NCBI GenBank assembly: GCA_029248825.1
Contig: JAQWIP010000054.1
Coordinates: forward strand, 1 to 8,451
Direction of reading: 5' to 3'
Length of the DNA: 8,451 bases
DNA from: Alphaproteobacteria bacterium
GTDB lineage: Bacteria; Pseudomonadota; Alphaproteobacteria; RS24
This document shows, in pieces, positions 5,033 to 8,451 of this stretch. Numbering within the stretch: position 1 is the stretch's first letter; each line of letters opens with the position of its first letter. The notes below the pieces were generated by a model. The model did not search any database, was not told where the DNA came from, and saw nothing but the letters and a program-made list of their open reading frames with translations. Made by a program: the position numbers and the translations under genes.

Positions 5033-7165
5033 TCTAGCGTCTTTTCTGATTTACGCGCTGGCGCCCCGACGCCGGCCAAAAAACCCTTTCAAGACACCTA
5101 TCACGGCGTCACCCGCTCGGACGAATATGCATGGCTACGCGACGATAATTGGCAAGCCGTAATGAAACAGCCCAGCGCGTTGGATGGAGAAATTCGCGCC
5201 CATTTAGAAGCCGAAAACGCCTATACCGATAAAGTCATGGCGCCGACACAGGCCTTGCAAGAGACGCTATTTAGCGAAATGCGCGGGCGTATTTTAGAAG
5301 ATGAAGCCAGCGTTCCCGTGGCGCAAGGCGGGCTCGCTTGGGCGACCCGCTATGTGACCGGCGGCGAGCATCCGCTGATTTGCTGCGGCGCCCGCGAGGC
5401 CAAAGTCGAAGATATGGATGTCCTCATCGATGGCAACCAGCAAGCCCAAGGCACAGATTTTTTCAAAATCATCGGCCATGACGCCAACCCCAAAGGCGAG
5501 CTATTGGCTTGGGCCTATGATGACAAAGGCTCCGAATATTTCACCATTTGCGTGCGCCGCATTGCCGATGGCACCGACCTTGACGATACATTGGTCGACA
5601 CGGGCGGCAGCTTTGGCTGGTCGGCTTGCGGTCAGTATTTATTCTACATCGCCGTCGACGAAAACCATCGCCCGAACCGCGTCTTGCGCCACGCGCTTGG
5701 CACAACACAAGCCGACGATGTTTGTGTTTATGAAGAGCGCGACTCAGGTTTTTTCGTCGGCCTCTCGGCCACAAGCTCTGGCCGTTTTTTAATTATCTCG
5801 GCGCATGACCATGAAACCGCCGAAGCACATTTGCTGGATGCCCATGCGCCGCTAAGCGCGCCCGTCTGTGTGGCGCCGCGCGAAGCGGGCATTGAATATG
5901 ACGTCGAAGATGACGCCGCGCGCGACCGCTTGCTGATTGTCACCAATTGGAACGGCGAGGCTGGCAAGGCGGAAGATTTTCAAATCATCTGCGCCCCCGT
6001 GCCAAAAGCCGAGGGCGACAAACAAAGCTGGCAAGTGCTGCGCGCCCATCAGTCGGGCTGCTTGGTTTTGGAGGCTTTGGCGTTTGAAAATCACATGGCC
6101 GTCTTGGTGCGCGAAAACGCTTTGCCGCGCATGGATATTATATCGTGGGACGAAACGCCGCCGCAGTCGATCGAGTTTGACGAAGAAGCCTATGATTTGA
6201 GCTTCGGGGCGATGGCCGAATATGACACGCCCATTTTGCGTATCACCTATGCCTCGATGACCAGCCCCAGCCGCACCTTTGATTACAACATGGGCTCAGG
6301 CGAGCGGGTGTTGCGCAAAACCCAAACCGTGCCGTCAGGGCATGCGGCGAGCGATTATGTAACGCGGCGGATTTTCGCCACGGGTCACGATGGCGTGCAA
6401 ATTCCCGTCTCCGTACTGCACCATAAAGACACGCCGCTCGATGGCAGCGCTCCAGTGCTGCTCTATGGCTATGGCTCATATGGCATCACCATTCCGGCCG
6501 GTTTTTCGGTCACGCGGCTGAGCCTCGTCGACCGAGGTTTTATTTATGCCATCGCGCATATTCGTGGCGGCAAGGCCTGCGGACATAATTGGTTCACCCA
6601 AGGGCGCGGAGCGAAAAAACCCAATACATTTGAAGATTTCGCCTCGGCGGCGCGCGACCTCATCGCGCGCGGTTGGACGCGGCCTGGCCAGATTACCATC
6701 CATGGCGGCAGCGCGGGCGGCTTGCTGGTCGGCGCGACGCTGAATTTAGCGCCCGAGCTATTTTGCGGCGGCGTGGCCGAAGTGCCTTTTGTGGATGTCC
6801 TCACCACCATGTTGGATGCCAGCCTGCCGCTCACCCCGCCCGAATGGCCCGAGTGGGGAAACCCGATAGAAAGCCAAGCGGCTTATGAGCTGATTGCAGG
6901 CTATGCACCTTACGAGGCCATTTCGGCCAAAGCCTATCCGCATGTCTTGGCGACCGCTGGCCTGACCGACCCGCGCGTGACCTATTGGGAGCCAGCCAAA
7001 TGGATTGCGCGCCTGCGCGAGACCCGCACCGACGACGGCCTATCTTTGCTGCGCACCGAAATGAGCGCCGGCCATGGCGGCAAAGCGGGTCGGTTTAATC
7101 AATTGCAAGAAGTCGCTTTCGTCTATGCTTTTGTTCTGCTCATCCATCATAAAACCGGCGTCTAA
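5030..7165 (+). CDS. ptrB: oligopeptidase B (prolyl oligopeptidase family S9A)
   Basis: A 711-residue serine peptidase with an N-terminal beta-propeller (about 80-435) that screens out large substrates and a C-terminal alpha/beta-hydrolase domain. The catalytic triad is visible: S561 in HGGSAGG (558-564), D647 in TAGLTDPRV (642-650) and H682 in SAGHGGKAGRF (679-689). The family pattern also appears in PVLLYGYGSYG (475-485), AIAHIRGGK (507-515) and DVLTTMLDASLPLT (589-602). The segment PEWPEWGNP (604-612) aligns with E. coli PtrB GEFEEWGNP, whose glutamates bind the P1 Arg/Lys; E605 is kept but the second acid is Pro607. Oligopeptidase B cleaves short peptides after basic residues in the cytosol, and no signal peptide is present. 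Length matches the family (about 690). The start is set by the one-base overlap with msrB and by conserved residues (DTYHGVTRSDEYAWLRDDN, 22-40) close to it. A dipeptidyl or prolyl specificity is less likely, but the altered S1 acid leaves some doubt. Confidence 0.94.
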   Translation: MSSVFSDLRAGAPTPAKKPFQDTYHGVTRSDEYAWLRDDNWQAVMKQPSALDGEIRAHLEAENAYTDKVMAPTQALQETLFSEMRGRILEDEASVPVAQGGLAWATRYVTGGEHPLICCGAREAKVEDMDVLIDGNQQAQGTDFFKIIGHDANPKGELLAWAYDDKGSEYFTICVRRIADGTDLDDTLVDTGGSFGWSACGQYLFYIAVDENHRPNRVLRHALGTTQADDVCVYEERDSGFFVGLSATSSGRFLIISAHDHETAEAHLLDAHAPLSAPVCVAPREAGIEYDVEDDAARDRLLIVTNWNGEAGKAEDFQIICAPVPKAEGDKQSWQVLRAHQSGCLVLEALAFENHMAVLVRENALPRMDIISWDETPPQSIEFDEEAYDLSFGAMAEYDTPILRITYASMTSPSRTFDYNMGSGERVLRKTQTVPSGHAASDYVTRRIFATGHDGVQIPVSVLHHKDTPLDGSAPVLLYGYGSYGITIPAGFSVTRLSLVDRGFIYAIAHIRGGKACGHNWFTQGRGAKKPNTFEDFASAARDLIARGWTRPGQITIHGGSAGGLLVGATLNLAPELFCGGVAEVPFVDVLTTMLDASLPLTPPEWPEWGNPIESQAAYELIAGYAPYEAISAKAYPHVLATAGLTDPRVTYWEPAKWIARLRETRTDDGLSLLRTEMSAGHGGKAGRFNQLQEVAFVYAFVLLIHHKTGV

Positions 7166-7241
7166 CGCGCGCTCTGGCTGCATTTTTCTTTAAAACGATT
7201 TAATCTGTGATAGGTTTACCGCCAGATAAAGGGAGATGAAT
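7166..7241 (+). promoter_or_regulatory. gap before the serine hydrolase, no clear promoter
   Basis: This 76-base gap turns AT-rich after 7181. It contains TTTTT (7183-7187) without a strong stem ahead of it, only a 4-base GCGT/ACGC pair (7158-7161, 7165-7168) over the ptrB stop, so a terminator is not supported. Poor promoter-like boxes exist, for example TTTCTT (7185-7190) with TGATAG (7208-7213). GGGAG at 7231-7235, six bases before the ATG at 7242, is a good ribosome binding site. The downstream gene may be read through from ptrB or have its own weak promoter. Confidence 0.3.
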
Positions 7242-8451
7242 ATGTCTAATTATGTTTTTGAAGATAGTGAGAATCTCGGATTTCACAAAGACCGCCTCGA
7301 CGCCATACCGGCTTTTTTCGATAGCTATTTAGACAAGAAGAAATTCGCTGGCCTTAGCCTTTTGGTCGCCCGCGAAGGCAAAGTCGCCCTGCTCTCCCAC
7401 AGAGGCCAAAGCGCTTTTGAAGGCGGTTTCGATGTCGACGATAGCGCCATTTACCGAATTTATTCGATGACCAAACCTATTACCTCGGTGGCGCTTATGC
7501 AATTGGTCGAACAGGGCAAAGTAATGCTCACCGACCCGATTACCAAATATATTCCAGCGTTTAAAGATGTCATGTTGTTTGAAAGCGGCACCGCGAGCGA
7601 TTATACCACGCGCGCGCCCGACCGGATGATTAGCGTGCATGACCTGCTGACCCATCAGTCGGGCATGACCTATGACTTTATGGCTGAACATGCGGTGGAT
7701 GCGATTTACCGCAAGAACGGCGTCAATGGCGCGCGCACAGAAAACCTCGACACGGCGGGCCTATGCGCCAAATTGGCAGAAATGCCTTTGCTGTTCTCGC
7801 CGGGTCAACATTGGAATTATTCGGTCGCGACCGATGTCGTCGGCCATATTGTCGAGCTGGTGTCGGGGCTAAGTTTGGATGCTTATTTCAAGCTTCACAT
7901 TCTCGACCCGCTGGGCATGGAAGATACGTTTTTCCATATCCCCGACGACAAGCGCCATCGCCTGATGAGCAATTATGCCTATGATCCGGTTAGCCGCAAA
8001 ACCTCTTTGGTCGACGGCCCCGAGCGCACTATTTATCGCCCGGGCCGCGAGTTTTTATCGGGCGGCGGCGGCTTATTATCCACCATATCGGATTATTTCA
8101 AATTTGCCGATATGATTCACCGTGGCGGCACGGGCGCCAATGGCGCGCTTATTCTGGGTCGCAAAACGGTGGAAAAAATGGCCAGCAATCAGCTGCCCAA
8201 TAATTGCACGCTCGAAGACCATGGCTTTGGCGAATTTACCGAAGTCGCCTATCCCGGCACGGGCTTTGGCCTTGGCATGTCGGTGGTGACCGAGCCTAGC
8301 GTGACCATCGCCAGCACCTCGAAAGGCAACACGAGCTGGGGCGGCTTGGCCAGCACGATTTATTGGAACGACCCGGTCGAAGATATGACCGTCGTGTTCA
8401 TGACCCAATTGATGCCCGCCAATACCTATCCATTGCGCACGCAATTGCAAC
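7242..8451 (+). CDS. beta-lactamase-fold serine hydrolase, family VIII esterase (EstB-like), 3' truncated
   Basis: The frame is open from the ATG to the right edge, giving the first 403 residues of a protein that continues outside the window. It belongs to the beta-lactamase/transpeptidase-like family (Pfam Beta-lactamase, class C-like). The nucleophile motif is S75-M-T-K78 in IYSMTKPITS (73-82), at the position reported for EstB of Burkholderia gladioli. Y193 in HWNYSVATD (190-198) is the second motif. WGG (366-368) in NTSWGGLAS stands where beta-lactamases have KTG, as in family VIII carboxylesterases. LLTHQSGMTYDF (135-146) and FLSGGGGLLSTISDYFKFA (271-289) are further family blocks. There is no signal peptide, so it should act in the cytosol, on esters rather than periplasmic beta-lactams. 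The start has GGGAG six bases upstream. Its place after acyl-CoA genes would fit release of an acid from an ester, but the substrate is unknown. At 403 residues it is near full family length, so little is missing. Confidence 0.92.
   Translation, partial: MSNYVFEDSENLGFHKDRLDAIPAFFDSYLDKKKFAGLSLLVAREGKVALLSHRGQSAFEGGFDVDDSAIYRIYSMTKPITSVALMQLVEQGKVMLTDPITKYIPAFKDVMLFESGTASDYTTRAPDRMISVHDLLTHQSGMTYDFMAEHAVDAIYRKNGVNGARTENLDTAGLCAKLAEMPLLFSPGQHWNYSVATDVVGHIVELVSGLSLDAYFKLHILDPLGMEDTFFHIPDDKRHRLMSNYAYDPVSRKTSLVDGPERTIYRPGREFLSGGGGLLSTISDYFKFADMIHRGGTGANGALILGRKTVEKMASNQLPNNCTLEDHGFGEFTEVAYPGTGFGLGMSVVTEPSVTIASTSKGNTSWGGLASTIYWNDPVEDMTVVFMTQLMPANTYPLRTQLQ

Noticed and set aside
7329..8450. Minus-strand open frames opposite the serine hydrolase (7329-7691 and 8076-8450)
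   Set aside because: Both are antisense to strongly conserved hydrolase motifs and show no domain of their own.
7242..8451. Antibiotic-resistance beta-lactamase
   Set aside because: No signal peptide is present and WGG replaces the KTG motif, which fits a cytosolic family VIII esterase better.
1..8451. Mobile element, CRISPR array, toxin-antitoxin or defence island
   Set aside because: No transposase, integrase, spaced repeats or recognisable defence domain appear; all genes look like chromosomal metabolic genes with similar codon use.

Overview
The window looks like ordinary chromosome from a proteobacterium, most plausibly an alphaproteobacterium. This rests on the moderately GC-rich coding style, the clear Shine-Dalgarno sites, the tight operon spacing and the overall gene repertoire. 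It is an inference; there is no rRNA or other phylogenetic marker. The DNA is almost entirely coding, no gap exceeds about 100 bases, and I see no tRNA, rRNA, insertion sequence, CRISPR array, phage or defence gene.

Layout. The left edge holds the last 43 codons of an unrecognised plus-strand gene. A MFS_3/EntS-like exporter follows (225-1478, plus). It converges on a crotonase-fold acyl-CoA enzyme (1497-2408, minus) across an 18-base gap. That enzyme diverges from a plus-strand series over a 99-base intergenic region (2409-2507) that should carry the promoters for both sides. The plus-strand series is: AMP-forming acyl-CoA synthetase (2508-4064), NodN-like MaoC hot-dog hydratase (4109-4561), methionine-R-sulfoxide reductase MsrB (4593-5030), oligopeptidase B (5030-7165, overlapping msrB by one base) and a family VIII esterase/beta-lactamase-fold serine hydrolase (7242 to the right edge, truncated).

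How the genes fit together. Synthetase, crotonase and MaoC protein suggest activation of a carboxylic acid to its CoA ester, followed by double-bond isomerisation or hydration. The EstB-like hydrolase could release the acid from an ester. The substrate cannot be read from the sequence. MsrB and oligopeptidase B look like protein repair and peptide turnover genes sharing the transcript. The exporter could belong to either theme or neither.

Nothing here is a clearly new system. The most notable items are three short perfect hairpins that each overlap a stop codon (crotonase, synthetase, MaoC), a crotonase whose acidic residue sits where Delta3,Delta2-enoyl-CoA isomerases keep theirs and not where hydratases do, and repeats in the divergent promoter region.
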